Virus record (IMG/VR): IMGVR_UViG_3300044712_002101
Location: 1 to 41,929 of that record
Length of the DNA stretch: 41,929 nucleotides
Strand: one strand, 5' to 3'
DNA from: a virus
Shown: in pieces, positions 7,889 through 16,230 of the stretch
Numbering within the stretch: the first letter of the stretch is position 1
Layout: every line of letters begins with the position of its first letter
Program-made: the position numbers and the translations under genes
Notes under the pieces: generated by a model
Seen by the model: the letters and a program-made list of their open reading frames with translations, nothing else
What the model was told of the DNA's origin: nothing
The model's database searches: none

Positions 7889-9442
7889 CTACCCTCCGCC
7901 TGGATCGCCGCCTGGCGGTGGATCAGGGGGCGGATCCGGGAAATAGACCGAGATGGTGGGCAGGTAGAGGGTGGTCTCGCTGTCGTGGAGCAGATAGGTG
8001 CCATTAGTGAGCGCTCCAGTAACCGGTGTGGTGCGGCCGGCATCGCTGAAGGCGTCAAAGCTGATGTCGCCGCTGGTTAAACTGCCGGTCTGGGTGCAGT
8101 AATAGGTAGTGGCGCCGATCTCCAGCTGAAACTCGGCAGCGGCGGCAACAGCGGCGTCAAAACCGGCACCGCTGTCGGTGAGGGTATAGGGGTTGGCGGA
8201 GCCAGTGAAGACGCCGGTGGTGCGGCGGATGAACGGATGCACCGGGCTGGTGGACGGATTGAAGCCGGGCGGATTGGTCCAGGCGCCGCCGCTGGGGCGA
8301 TACTGGATATGGAACGTCACGTCGCGGGCGCTGGGCACGTTGCCGGATAGCTCAAACAGCCCCTGAGGGGCGGTGACGGTGAAGCGGATACCGGTCAGGG
8401 GCCGCTTGGAGCTGAACTGCAGCACGCTGGCCGGGTCAGTGGTGCTGGCGTCATAGGGGAGCTTGGCAGCGCTGGAATACTGCAGGTAAACCTGGCGGAA
8501 ATTATTCAGCGGGAGTTGTTCGCGGTCGCCGTAACGGTAGCTGACCGAGGCATTCTTGAACAGCTCGATGCCGCTGTCGTTGAGCTTGACCGCCCCGATG
8601 CGGGCCACCTTCCCCTTACATGGACAGATGAGCATGTCCAGGTACTCGTTGCCATCGGCATCGAACCAGGTCTTTTCCGAGATAATCTGGCCGCCGGCGC
8701 GGACAGTGCCGAAAATCAGCGGTTTGACAAGCCCCTGACGAAAATCGTTGACCACGCCATCCCAGGTGTAGGTGCGGGAGTCGGCCAGGCTGCCGCCAAA
8801 GCCGGAGAGCTGGGAGAGATCCGGATTCATCGGCATGAGGGCGTTCATGATCATGTTGCCGGCCATGCTGACACCGACACCCACCATAGCGCCGGCGAAC
8901 ATGCCCCAGCCAAGCCCCTGGAAGCCCAGCACGGTGCTGGTGCCGCCGGTGTAAAGCGCCAGGCCGATGGAAGCGGCCATAATGGCAACGGTGCCGATCA
9001 GGCGGCCGACATCGCCGTCACACAGGGGTAGACGCTCTCCCTGGCCGGGGGTGTAGGCGTAGAAGCCAAGGGTGCGGGAAGCATAGCCGCTGATGGGTGA
9101 GACTACCACCCCTTTCTTCGGCAGGGCGTGGAGCAGGGTCTGTTCCGGGGTGACGATAGCCAGATGGAAGGTATGTTCGACACCCTCGGAGCGGATCAGG
9201 GCGATGCAGAAGGGCTTTGGCTCAGTAAGGGGCGACCAGTCGAAGCCGGCGGCCTCCACCAGGGAGCAGGCATCGATCTCGGTGAGCTGCTGTTCGGGCA
9301 GTTCGATCTGCAGTGTCCGGTAGACCTGGCGCACCAGACCGTAGCAGTTCAAACCGGTCTTGATATCGGAGCCGCCCAGGGCAAACTGCACGCCGATGAG
9401 CTGTTGCCAGTCGTCGCTGGTGATCAGGGGGCGATGGGTCAT
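7889..9442 (-). CDS. Tail assembly protein: NlpC/P60 domain fused to gpI/gpJ-like N-terminus
   Basis: The gene encodes about 517 residues from the ATG at 9442, which overlaps the preceding stop (ATGA). Residues about 10-130 form an NlpC/P60-type peptidase as in lambda gpK: Cys in NCYGLVRQVY and His in EHTFHLAIV. A Gly/Ala-rich hydrophobic segment (about 145-200) resembles lambda gpI, and the section after it (ADSRTYTWDGVVNDFRQG and onward) resembles the N-terminus of gpJ. It thus combines three lambda proteins. It ends in a Pro/Gly-rich tail, two bases before the next start. Confidence 0.75.
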   Translation of the reverse strand: MTHRPLITSDDWQQLIGVQFALGGSDIKTGLNCYGLVRQVYRTLQIELPEQQLTEIDACSLVEAAGFDWSPLTEPKPFCIALIRSEGVEHTFHLAIVTPEQTLLHALPKKGVVVSPISGYASRTLGFYAYTPGQGERLPLCDGDVGRLIGTVAIMAASIGLALYTGGTSTVLGFQGLGWGMFAGAMVGVGVSMAGNMIMNALMPMNPDLSQLSGFGGSLADSRTYTWDGVVNDFRQGLVKPLIFGTVRAGGQIISEKTWFDADGNEYLDMLICPCKGKVARIGAVKLNDSGIELFKNASVSYRYGDREQLPLNNFRQVYLQYSSAAKLPYDASTTDPASVLQFSSKRPLTGIRFTVTAPQGLFELSGNVPSARDVTFHIQYRPSGGAWTNPPGFNPSTSPVHPFIRRTTGVFTGSANPYTLTDSGAGFDAAVAAAAEFQLEIGATTYYCTQTGSLTSGDISFDAFSDAGRTTPVTGALTNGTYLLHDSETTLYLPTISVYFPDPPPDPPPGGDPGGG

Positions 9443-10074
9443 ACAAAGCCGCCATTGCCGGGGATGCCGGGAAATGAGTTGAAGCGGCTGACATTGGCGT
9501 GACGGCGACAGTCGGCCAGCTTGCGGCTGCAGCTGTCGGGTGAGCCGGCAGTGAAACCGGCCGGGGCGGCATAACCTCCGGTGGACCATTTCACCCAGCA
9601 GCCGCGCCCCTTGTAGCGGTTCCAGCAGAAGTCACGCATATACTTCTCTTGCAGCAGCTTGGCGGTAAAGGGGTTGAAGATGCCCAGCTCGAAGGTGATA
9701 CTCTCAACGGTAATAGGGCCGACCTTGATGATCTCCAGGGACTCTTCGTAGATGACAGCGGACTGGCCAGTGCTCCATATCTTGAACACCACCGGCTGAC
9801 TGTCGATGCCGGGGGTGGCCTTGATGGCGCTCCCTAGGGTGCCGGCGATATTGGAGACCACCATCTGCACCGTGGTGATCTCCCCCTTGCCGTCGTCGGT
9901 CAGCTCCTGGATCATGATAGGGAACGGCTGGTACTCGTGGCCGTCGGCAGTGACCGCCTCCGGCGACGGGGTCAGGTAACGGACGTCACCAGGGGCCAGC
10001 TGCACGTCAAAGAGCGGCAGCCAGATAGGCGGCTCACTGAAGCTGCGGTGGTCGTTGCCGGGGATGGGGAGCAT
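9439..10074 (-). CDS. Minor tail protein, gpL-like
   Basis: The gene encodes 211 residues. The ATG at 10074 sits behind GGAGG and overlaps the gpM-like stop (TGATG). The C-terminal part has four cysteines in the pattern seen in lambda gpL (FCWNRYKGRGC then SCSRKLADC), where they hold an iron-sulphur cluster. The order tape measure, M-like, L-like, K/I/J-like is that of lambda. It would form part of the tail tip during assembly. Confidence 0.85.
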   Translation of the reverse strand: MLPIPGNDHRSFSEPPIWLPLFDVQLAPGDVRYLTPSPEAVTADGHEYQPFPIMIQELTDDGKGEITTVQMVVSNIAGTLGSAIKATPGIDSQPVVFKIWSTGQSAVIYEESLEIIKVGPITVESITFELGIFNPFTAKLLQEKYMRDFCWNRYKGRGCWVKWSTGGYAAPAGFTAGSPDSCSRKLADCRRHANVSRFNSFPGIPGNGGFV

Positions 10075-10448
10075 CAGACCTCCTCGACGGTGATCTCGAC
10101 GGACCACTGACCATAGGCCAGGGGGGTGAAAATGACCTCGTCGTCGGAGACGCGGCAATACTTGATGGTGATGCCGCCCAGGCCGGACCAGAGGCCCGTC
10201 GGCGGGATGATCCAGAAGGCGTTGGACTTCACCTGGTCGAGCCAGTTCTCCAGGATGTTCTTCTCTGCCTCGGCCAGGCGGCTCCACTTGAGGGGGTACT
10301 TGTAGCGGGAGTGGGGGTAGCGCTCCCGCTGCTGCACGTAGCCGGCCGCCGCCTCGAACTTGATGCGGGGCGTCTTGCGGTGCTGGGGTGAACCCCAGTC
10401 AGGGGAGGGGAGCATGTCAAAGACTTCATCCTGGACAATAACCGGCAT
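10074..10448 (-). CDS. Minor tail protein, gpM-like
   Basis: The gene encodes 124 residues directly after the tape measure gene, with which it overlaps by one base. Length, the segment PRIKFEAAAGYVQQRERYP near residues 27-45 and the position between tape measure and L-like gene match the gpM/DUF2460-type tail-tip proteins. It would help to attach the tip complex to the tape measure protein. Confidence 0.75.
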   Translation of the reverse strand: MPVIVQDEVFDMLPSPDWGSPQHRKTPRIKFEAAAGYVQQRERYPHSRYKYPLKWSRLAEAEKNILENWLDQVKSNAFWIIPPTGLWSGLGGITIKYCRVSDDEVIFTPLAYGQWSVEITVEEV

Positions 10449-12637
10449 CAGATAGCCCCCCCTGCCATGGCGCTGCGAAAGGCGGGCGAGGTGCGCATGC
10501 GGCGCATGACCACATCCACCACCCAGGCTTCACCATCGAAGCGGGGGGCGCCCTGCTGCTCGGCCTGGAGCTGCTGGCCGGACTGGTTGATGATGTTGAC
10601 CTGGACGTTGCCGCCGCCACCGCCACCGTTAAGCGCAGCCAGTGCCGCCATCCCCTTGCGGGAGAGGACACCCTCGCCGGTCTGGAGAATGGCCGGCACC
10701 TCGTCGGCTGTCAGGCCGCCAAAGTGGAAGCGAGGGACGTAACCGCCGGAATGGAAGGTCGGCGGGGTAAAGGCATTGGCATCAGATTGGAGCACGCCGA
10801 AGGAGTTGCCCTCGCCGGCCAGGGAGCCGGTCATGAAGCCGGCCAGCTTGCCAATAAGAGCATTGGTGGCCATCTGGGCATAGAAGTTGGCCAGTGCCCG
10901 CTGCAAAGTGCCGAGGAAGCTGGAGAACACCTGACCCAGAGTGTTGAACTTGCCGGCCATCAGGTCAAAGAAACCGTCGGAGAAGGCCTGCTGCATTGCC
11001 TGGGCGGTTGAGCGGGCCAGCTCGCTGCCCAGCTGGAAGGTGCTGGCGGCATTGGCATGCAGGTTTTTCCAGGCATCGGCAAAGCCACCGGCAAAGTCGT
11101 CGGCAAAGGTGCGAGTCTCCCGCTTCAACGTGTTCAACTCAAGGCGGGTCTGCTGGATTGCCTTGGAAGCGGTGAGCCAGGCCTGGGGATTCTTGGTGAC
11201 ATCGATACTGCCGAGGAAACTTTCCTGGCTGGCCAGCTTTTCTGTGTAGAGCTGTTGTTTCCGCTCGACGGCAGTCTGGCGGTTGATCTCTCCCAGCTTC
11301 TCGGCGGCATCCACCTCCGCCAGGCGCATATTGAGACTCTCTTCCGCCAGGGCGCGCTTTTCCTGGGCGGCCCGCTTCAGTTCGGCCAGCCGCTCCGCTT
11401 CAGTTCTTTCGGCCTGCCGGGCGGCATCCTCGTCGGCCTTGTTCTTGTTCTTTAGCCACTTGGACTCCTCTTCCAGGAGGAACTGCTCGGCGCGCCAGTT
11501 ATTGAAGCCACCGCCGGCCCAGAAAACATGGTCAGCCTTGGGCTTCTTCTCATCCAGTGGCTTGGTGCGCTTGTTGCTCTGCTGCTTCGCCAGCTCTGCG
11601 GTGCTGTAGTCGGAGCCGGTGGGCATAAAGCGCTTCATGATATCGTCAATGGTGGCGTTGATGTTGGCAGTGGTTGGCGCCGTCATTTCGGCGTACATTT
11701 TCCGACCCTTGTCGCTCGTCGGATCTACCCCGGTTTTAATCATACGCCAGGCGTCTCTGACCCGGTCGGGTATGGCTGCGGCATGTACGGCCATGATTTG
11801 TAGGCCGCCAATGAACTCCTTGAGCTTATTGAGTGCCGGGGTGATGGCCCGGACAATATCGGTAAATACCGGCATGAGGGCGCTGCCCATGGCGCCTTTC
11901 GCCTCAAACATGGCGTTGTTCATCCGGTTGATTTCCGCCGCGGCGCTGCGGGCGCCATCGCTGGCGGCCTTGCCATAGGTGAGCTCCAGTTGCACTGCCA
12001 GTTTTGGCAGCAGTTCGTCGGCAATGACTTTGCCGTCCTTGAGCATCTTGTCCAGTTCGGCGGTGCTGACTCCCATGGCATCAGCGGCCATCTTGAAGGC
12101 ACCGGGGAGGCGCTCGCCCAGCTGGCCCCGCAGCTCTTCCGCCTGTACCTTACCCTTGCTCATCATCTGCTGCAGGGCGTTGAAAATGCCCTTGGTTTCG
12201 TCGGCGGACAGGCCCAGGGCGCTGGTAGCCTTGGAGACGGATTCGAAGACCTTGCGGCCGGCTTCACCTTCCAGGGTGGTGCCGCGGATGGCGGCCATGA
12301 ACTTGCCGTAGCTCTCCGCCGTGCCCACCATGTCCAGACCCATCTTTTCGGAGATCTGGCGCACGTACTCGAACTCGCGCCCCCCCAGGGAGGCGGAACC
12401 GGCGGCGGCGTTCATCAGTTTGCCCAGCTTTTCGGTCTGCAGGCCGGCGTCGATGAACGATTTGGTCAGGGCAGCCACACCGGCCAGGGAGAGGGCGCCC
12501 ACCAGCGAGGTCAGGGCGGTGTTAAGCTCACTGAACCTGGTACTGATGCGGGTGACATCGGCGTTGAGCTTCTGGAACTGGGAGCTGACGGCATCGAAGC
12601 CGGTACCGCTTATGTTGATCTTCAGGTCGGCTGACAT
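10448..12637 (-). CDS. Tail tape measure protein
   Basis: The gene encodes 729 residues behind GGAGAGGGG. The N-terminal 220 residues match the tape measure N-terminal region (coiled helices, with segment GQLGERLPGAFKMAADAMGV). The middle is charged and coiled-coil (about 380-510), and the C-terminal part holds hydrophobic stretches and a Gly-rich tail. It sets tail length and may assist DNA entry. It follows the frameshifted chaperone genes, as in other siphoviruses. Confidence 0.93.
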   Translation of the reverse strand: MSADLKINISGTGFDAVSSQFQKLNADVTRISTRFSELNTALTSLVGALSLAGVAALTKSFIDAGLQTEKLGKLMNAAAGSASLGGREFEYVRQISEKMGLDMVGTAESYGKFMAAIRGTTLEGEAGRKVFESVSKATSALGLSADETKGIFNALQQMMSKGKVQAEELRGQLGERLPGAFKMAADAMGVSTAELDKMLKDGKVIADELLPKLAVQLELTYGKAASDGARSAAAEINRMNNAMFEAKGAMGSALMPVFTDIVRAITPALNKLKEFIGGLQIMAVHAAAIPDRVRDAWRMIKTGVDPTSDKGRKMYAEMTAPTTANINATIDDIMKRFMPTGSDYSTAELAKQQSNKRTKPLDEKKPKADHVFWAGGGFNNWRAEQFLLEEESKWLKNKNKADEDAARQAERTEAERLAELKRAAQEKRALAEESLNMRLAEVDAAEKLGEINRQTAVERKQQLYTEKLASQESFLGSIDVTKNPQAWLTASKAIQQTRLELNTLKRETRTFADDFAGGFADAWKNLHANAASTFQLGSELARSTAQAMQQAFSDGFFDLMAGKFNTLGQVFSSFLGTLQRALANFYAQMATNALIGKLAGFMTGSLAGEGNSFGVLQSDANAFTPPTFHSGGYVPRFHFGGLTADEVPAILQTGEGVLSRKGMAALAALNGGGGGGNVQVNIINQSGQQLQAEQQGAPRFDGEAWVVDVVMRRMRTSPAFRSAMAGGAI

Positions 12638-12646
12638 ACCCCTCTC

Positions 12647-13299
12647 CTAGTCGGGACAGCTGGCGCAGATAGTGGCCAGGCTCTCTGCGCCAAAGCTGGC
12701 GCGGCACTGCTCGATATACTGACCGCCGCACTCTTCGCCGGGCTGCTTGTTGCGGCGCTGGCGGCCAGGTTGGCTGCCAGTAGGCGGCTCCTTGACCCCC
12801 ATGAAGGCCATGACGCTTTCACGGAACAGGATCTCCCTGCTGCGGTGTTTGATATACGGCTCGCACTCCTTGAGGGTGAACCCCCAGAGGATAGCATCGC
12901 GCCTGGTTATGTCCCCTCCGGAGAGGATGCAACAGAGCTCTCCGATATGGTCGTACCCAGGGACTTCTCGATGTGGGCGATCAACCCGGCCACCTGCTCC
13001 AAGAGAGAGGCAATCGGGTTGCAGGAAAAAAAATCAGTGACGATCCTGACGGTGGTATCGAAGTCCGCCTCAACGATGTTGTCCAGGTATTCGGCCAGCT
13101 TCTTGCCTGCCAGGGCTTCTCCTTCGCGGCGCAGCACTATGGCCAGGGCTTCGGGCAGTTTATCTGCCAGTGCCCCGATTACGGCCACGGGTTCAAAGGA
13201 GGTGAAGACAACGCCCTGAAGGGCGGGGATCAGTTGGGATATCTGGCCGAGTACCAGGGGCTGCTGGATGTACTCGATGCCATTGATGGTGTATCTCAT
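12647..13299 (-). CDS. Tail assembly chaperone GT, made by -1 frameshift
   Basis: A -1 slip at the T-run (A8 on the plus strand, 13026-13033) joins the first 91 codons of the upstream chaperone to an open frame of 126 codons that ends in TAG at 12647. The added part includes ILSGGDITRRDAILWGFTLK and a Cys-rich end. Lambda and many siphoviruses make a G/GT pair this way; both bind the tape measure protein before tail assembly. The downstream frame has no own start with a good ribosome site, which supports the frameshift. Confidence 0.75.
12907..13299 (-). CDS. Tail assembly chaperone G
   Basis: The gene encodes 130 residues behind AGAGGG. It lies between the major tail protein and the tape measure gene, the fixed place of G-type chaperones. 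The product is helical. A slippery run in codons 90-92 (GAT TTT TTT TCC) gives the longer GT product. Confidence 0.75.
   Translation of the reverse strand: MRYTINGIEYIQQPLVLGQISQLIPALQGVVFTSFEPVAVIGALADKLPEALAIVLRREGEALAGKKLAEYLDNIVEADFDTTVRIVTDFFSCNPIASLLEQVAGLIAHIEKSLGTTISESSVASSPEGT
13026..13033 (-). promoter_or_regulatory. Slippery sequence for -1 frameshifting
   Basis: Eight consecutive T on the minus strand contain a T-TTT-TTT heptamer in the reading frame of the chaperone gene. Slipping back by one base enters a frame that is open for a further 126 codons. Confidence 0.7.
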
Positions 13300-13348
13300 G
13301 GAACCCTCTTTCGCCTGAGTGGGCGGGGCAGCGGACTGCCCTGGTAAT

Positions 13349-14290
13349 TTACAGGAACTTGATGCTGATCTCGTCGTCGCCGCTGCTCATGGCCAGCTGG
13401 AAATCGCAGTTGGCCAGTTCCAGTCCCTCGCGCTCTCCTTCGCCGACTTTGGTGAACACGGCCTTGGGGGCGGCAATCTGGATTTTGTTGTACTGGGTGG
13501 CGCCGACGGCACCGATGTTGAGGGCGCCGGAGGTGCCGCCCTTCCAAAGGCCATACCAGTCCTTGCTGGCCACCAGGGTCATCTCCGGATCAAAGGAGCC
13601 GGACGGGTCACGATCGGCGATCATGAAGCTCTTGTAGCCGGTGACGGCGTTGGCATCCTCGCGGGGGGCCAGCTTATTGCCCATGTCGATGCTAAAGCTC
13701 TTGAACACGGGGGTGTAGCCGCCGATGGTCATGAGGGCATTGTTCATGATGGGGGGCGTCACGGCCAGGAAGGTGCCGGTAAGCATGGCGCCGTCAATCG
13801 GGGCGTTGTAGGCGCCGATGAAGTCGAACTCGGCCATCATCACTTCGCCGTTGTTGCCGGAAAACTTCACCGTACCGCGGGCGCCGTGGATCTTCTTAAT
13901 GACACCGTCGGTGTAGAGGCCGAGGGTGATGGAGGGGACCGACGACGAGGCCGGGGCATAGGTTACGGTTTCCGAGCCGGGAGTGACTACCAGCGTTGCC
14001 GCGAAACCGCAGGCCCGCAGGTACGGGTCGATCAGGGGCAGGTTATTGGCGGCAAAGGCGGCGACCCTGCCCACCAATTCGGTTTTGAAGCTGATGTGGG
14101 CCAGCTGCATGCCGGGGATCTGCTGCACCTTGGAGAGGGTTGGCAGCACTGCCAGGCGGGGCAGCATCTTGATATCCGGCGTCCATTTCGGGTCTATGAT
14201 GGTGATGCCGGTTTCGGAATTGGTCAGGGTTTCGGCGACCCCTTCGGAAGCCTCGATCTTGCCGGCCAGGATTCTCCGTTTCGTCAACAT
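13349..14290 (-). CDS. Major tail tube protein
   Basis: The gene encodes 313 residues behind AAAGGAGG. It is beta-rich and placed before the tail chaperones and tape measure, as the V-type tail tube protein is. Segments such as GARGTVKFSGNNGEVMMAEF fit tail tube proteins. The C-terminus may hold an additional Ig-like part, since 313 residues is longer than a bare tube domain. There is no sheath gene nearby, so the tail is non-contractile. Confidence 0.8.
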   Translation of the reverse strand: MLTKRRILAGKIEASEGVAETLTNSETGITIIDPKWTPDIKMLPRLAVLPTLSKVQQIPGMQLAHISFKTELVGRVAAFAANNLPLIDPYLRACGFAATLVVTPGSETVTYAPASSSVPSITLGLYTDGVIKKIHGARGTVKFSGNNGEVMMAEFDFIGAYNAPIDGAMLTGTFLAVTPPIMNNALMTIGGYTPVFKSFSIDMGNKLAPREDANAVTGYKSFMIADRDPSGSFDPEMTLVASKDWYGLWKGGTSGALNIGAVGATQYNKIQIAAPKAVFTKVGEGEREGLELANCDFQLAMSSGDDEISIKFL

Positions 14291-14292
14291 GG

Positions 14293-14397
14293 TTACTTCC
14301 CTCCTTTAAGTGGCGCCGGTGCCGGTGCCGGTTTGTCATCGCTGACGATCTTGATTTCGCTGGCGTCGGTTTCGGTGATGCTGATTTTGTCGCTCAT
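14293..14397 (-). CDS. Small acidic protein before the tail tube gene
   Basis: A 34-codon gene with a strong AAGGAG site in front of the ATG at 14397. The product is acidic at first, then has a PAPAPAP run and a basic end. The last codons overlap the ribosome site of the tail tube gene, so translation is probably coupled. No family is recognised. Confidence 0.55.
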   Translation of the reverse strand: MSDKISITETDASEIKIVSDDKPAPAPAPLKGGK

Positions 14398-14410
14398 GGC
14401 TGGTTCTCCT

Positions 14411-14566
14411 TCACTTTAATGGCAGTACTGTAGCCGATACAGGTGTTGATGGTGACTGGTCCTGGTCGCTCTTGACCGTGTTCTTTTCGCCGCTCTGCTG
14501 GGAGATGCTGATGGTGACGCAGCCGGAGATCAGGAACCAGAGGGCAATAATGGCGGCCCGCATCAT
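14411..14566 (-). CDS. Small lipoprotein, outer-membrane spanin candidate
   Basis: The gene encodes 51 residues starting at 14566, overlapping the previous stop by ATGA. The N-terminal part is a lipoprotein signal with lipobox LISGC, leaving a mature part of about 36 residues. Very small lipoproteins in the lysis block of Gram-negative phages are usually Rz1-like outer-membrane spanins that fuse inner and outer membrane at lysis. The low proline content makes this tentative. Confidence 0.5.
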   Translation of the reverse strand: MMRAAIIALWFLISGCVTISISQQSGEKNTVKSDQDQSPSTPVSATVLPLK

Positions 14567-14802
14567 GGCTGCTGTTTCCCTTTTACCCAGAGGTAGACCA
14601 GCTGGACAATGCCGTTGGCCTTAGTGGGCAGGAACGGCATCAACTCGGACAGGCCCCAGGCCAGCAGCGCCGGCCAGGAATTGACAAAGAACGCCTTGAC
14701 TAGATCGAGGGCGAGGGTGCGGTCGACCACCGGGGAAAGATCCTCGCCAAAGGCCAAGCAGGCGCTGGAGAGCAGAACCATCGTCAAAAGCAGCTTTTTC
14801 AT
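14563..14802 (-). CDS. Small membrane protein of the lysis region (holin-like)
   Basis: The gene encodes 79 residues from the ATG at 14802, six bases after AAGGAG. It has an N-terminal signal-like hydrophobic segment (with LSSAC, a possible lipobox) and a second hydrophobic region that reads WPALLAWGLSELMPFLPTK. It overlaps the following lipoprotein gene. It could be a holin or a second spanin component. The family is not certain. Confidence 0.5.
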   Translation of the reverse strand: MKKLLLTMVLLSSACLAFGEDLSPVVDRTLALDLVKAFFVNSWPALLAWGLSELMPFLPTKANGIVQLVYLWVKGKQQP

Positions 14803-14813
14803 AAACATCTCCT

Positions 14814-14960
14814 TTACTCGTTAGGCAAATAGTCTTCCTGTTTCATGCCGTTGGGCAGGCCGTTTCTCGATGAGCAGTCGCAGGCGGAAAAGCCGCAGAC
14901 CGGGCAAACCCAGCAGCCGCCATCGGACTGCATCAGGTTGCTGTAGTCGGGGCAGGTCAT
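14814..14960 (-). CDS. Small Cys-rich zinc-ribbon protein
   Basis: A 48-codon gene whose ATG at 14960 overlaps the endolysin stop (ATGA). The product carries CWVCPVCGFSACDC, a dense set of Cys pairs suited to zinc binding. Function unknown. It belongs to the same transcript as the lysis genes. Confidence 0.55.
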   Translation of the reverse strand: MTCPDYSNLMQSDGGCWVCPVCGFSACDCSSRNGLPNGMKQEDYLPNE

Positions 14961-15532
14961 ACCGCGGCCTCGCACACTTTCCTAATATTCTCCTGACGAC
15001 GCTTGACGTCCTTTGGGTGCGTCTGGCCGTATTTCCACGACAGTTTGATGGTGGTGATGTCATCCAGGGTGATGGGGCGCCCCAGATCCTGCAGCCGCTT
15101 GGCCGTGGCCGGGCCGAGGCTGCCATACTGGTTAACGGTGTCGGCCATGGAGAGCAGCGCGGCGGTTTCACCCACCGGAATATTGTAGTCGCTGGCGAAC
15201 TTGGTGGCAGCGTTGATGCAGTGCTGCAGCTGCTGCTGGTCGTAGTCAACGATGATGCCGGCGTGATCCTGCAGCCGTTTTGCCAGGGGCTTGACGTCAA
15301 TGGTCTGGTTGACGATCCCCTTGATCTCGGCATCGGTGAAGCCGCACTCCTTGAGGCAGGCAATGGCGCGGTCGTTGTTCTGCGTGTCGAACTGGGCAAC
15401 GCCGAAGCTCCAGCCGGATTTGCCGGAGCGGACACCGTCGGGATCACTAAAACAGAGGGCGGCATTCATATCGCCTCCCAGCTCGTTGAGCAGGATGACT
15501 TCGCGGAACAATTCGCTGATGGTTTTGGACAC
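14957..15532 (-). CDS. Probable endolysin (peptidoglycan hydrolase)
   Basis: The gene encodes 191 residues. The segment GKSGWSFGVAQFDTQNN (about residues 37-53), with a Glu upstream in LLNELGGD, resembles the SGYSFGxxQxD signature of phage lysozyme-like enzymes. There is no signal peptide, so a holin would be needed for release. The neighbours are small membrane proteins and a lipoprotein, which together form a lysis cassette. The exact glycosidase family is not certain. Confidence 0.65.
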   Translation of the reverse strand: MSKTISELFREVILLNELGGDMNAALCFSDPDGVRSGKSGWSFGVAQFDTQNNDRAIACLKECGFTDAEIKGIVNQTIDVKPLAKRLQDHAGIIVDYDQQQLQHCINAATKFASDYNIPVGETAALLSMADTVNQYGSLGPATAKRLQDLGRPITLDDITTIKLSWKYGQTHPKDVKRRQENIRKVCEAAV

Positions 15533-15535
15533 TGG

Positions 15536-15787
15536 CTACTCCTTTTTCCCTGTTACGGAAGCGATCTTGGCAACTTCGTGGGCCGGCACTCCGGCCTTGA
15601 TGGCCAGCTCGATCACCAGTGCCTTGATGACCTCCATGGAGGCGCGCACTGAACACTCTTCGCACTGCTCCTGGGTGCGGTAGTCGGTGGTGACTTTTCG
15701 CTTGATGTACCAGAGAAAAAATCCGCAGCCGGCCACTGCCAGCAGGTTGATGAACCAGGCATCCATTGTTTTGAAAAGTTCGGTCAT
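15536..15787 (-). CDS. Single-span membrane protein, holin or spanin candidate
   Basis: The gene encodes 83 residues with one N-terminal span (about residues 10-28, AWFINLLAVAGCGFFLWYI) followed by a charged, helical tail containing CEEC. Position directly before the endolysin gene suggests a holin or the inner-membrane spanin. The tail is too short for a typical Rz, which leans towards a holin or accessory membrane protein. Confidence 0.5.
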   Translation of the reverse strand: MTELFKTMDAWFINLLAVAGCGFFLWYIKRKVTTDYRTQEQCEECSVRASMEVIKALVIELAIKAGVPAHEVAKIASVTGKKE

Positions 15788-15807
15788 AACCCCTCCAGGT
15801 TAATTAA

Positions 15808-16230
15808 TCACAACCCCACCGCCGCCCGCTCATCCCGCGCCCACTGGCGGATGCTTTCCACATACTCGCCATAGGCCAGCACCGCCTGCTGCTCGCCCGG
15901 CTGCATCTGGTACGCACCCATGAGAGCGCCAACGCTGATGCGGGCGAAATACATCTCATCCTCGGCATCATAGCGCTCGCGGATCTTCTCCTTGATGCGC
16001 TGGTTGATCAGCTGGAAGTACGGCGCTTCGGTCTTCAACAGCTCCCGCGCCGGATCGTCAGCCGGCAGCTCGGTCAGTTCAATACCGGCCGGGATAACCG
16101 GCTCAATGCCGGCAGATATCGACACGTAGGTGATGCCGTCCAGCGTCACCAGCTCCATAACCCCTTCACCGGATACCTGGTGCACTGTGTACGAGTCGAT
16201 AATTTTTCGGTATGAGCAGATTCTTGCCAT
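15808..16230 (-). CDS. Protein following the DGR reverse transcriptase, possible fibre assembly protein
   Basis: The gene encodes 140 residues behind AAGGAGGCC. Its first 65 bases overlap the end of the reverse transcriptase gene in another frame. The C-terminal half is charged and helical. In other phages the gene after a tail-fibre module is often a fibre assembly chaperone, which would fit here because it closes the fibre-DGR block. There is no clear motif, so this is a positional guess. Confidence 0.5.
   Translation of the reverse strand: MARICSYRKIIDSYTVHQVSGEGVMELVTLDGITYVSISAGIEPVIPAGIELTELPADDPARELLKTEAPYFQLINQRIKEKIRERYDAEDEMYFARISVGALMGAYQMQPGEQQAVLAYGEYVESIRQWARDERAAVGL

Noticed and set aside
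12622-12897. A 91-codon minus-strand frame (start 12897) between chaperone and tape measure
   Set aside because: The other minus frame, entered by the -1 slip at the T-run, ends in a better place and carries the segment expected of a GT extension. This one is a shadow of it.
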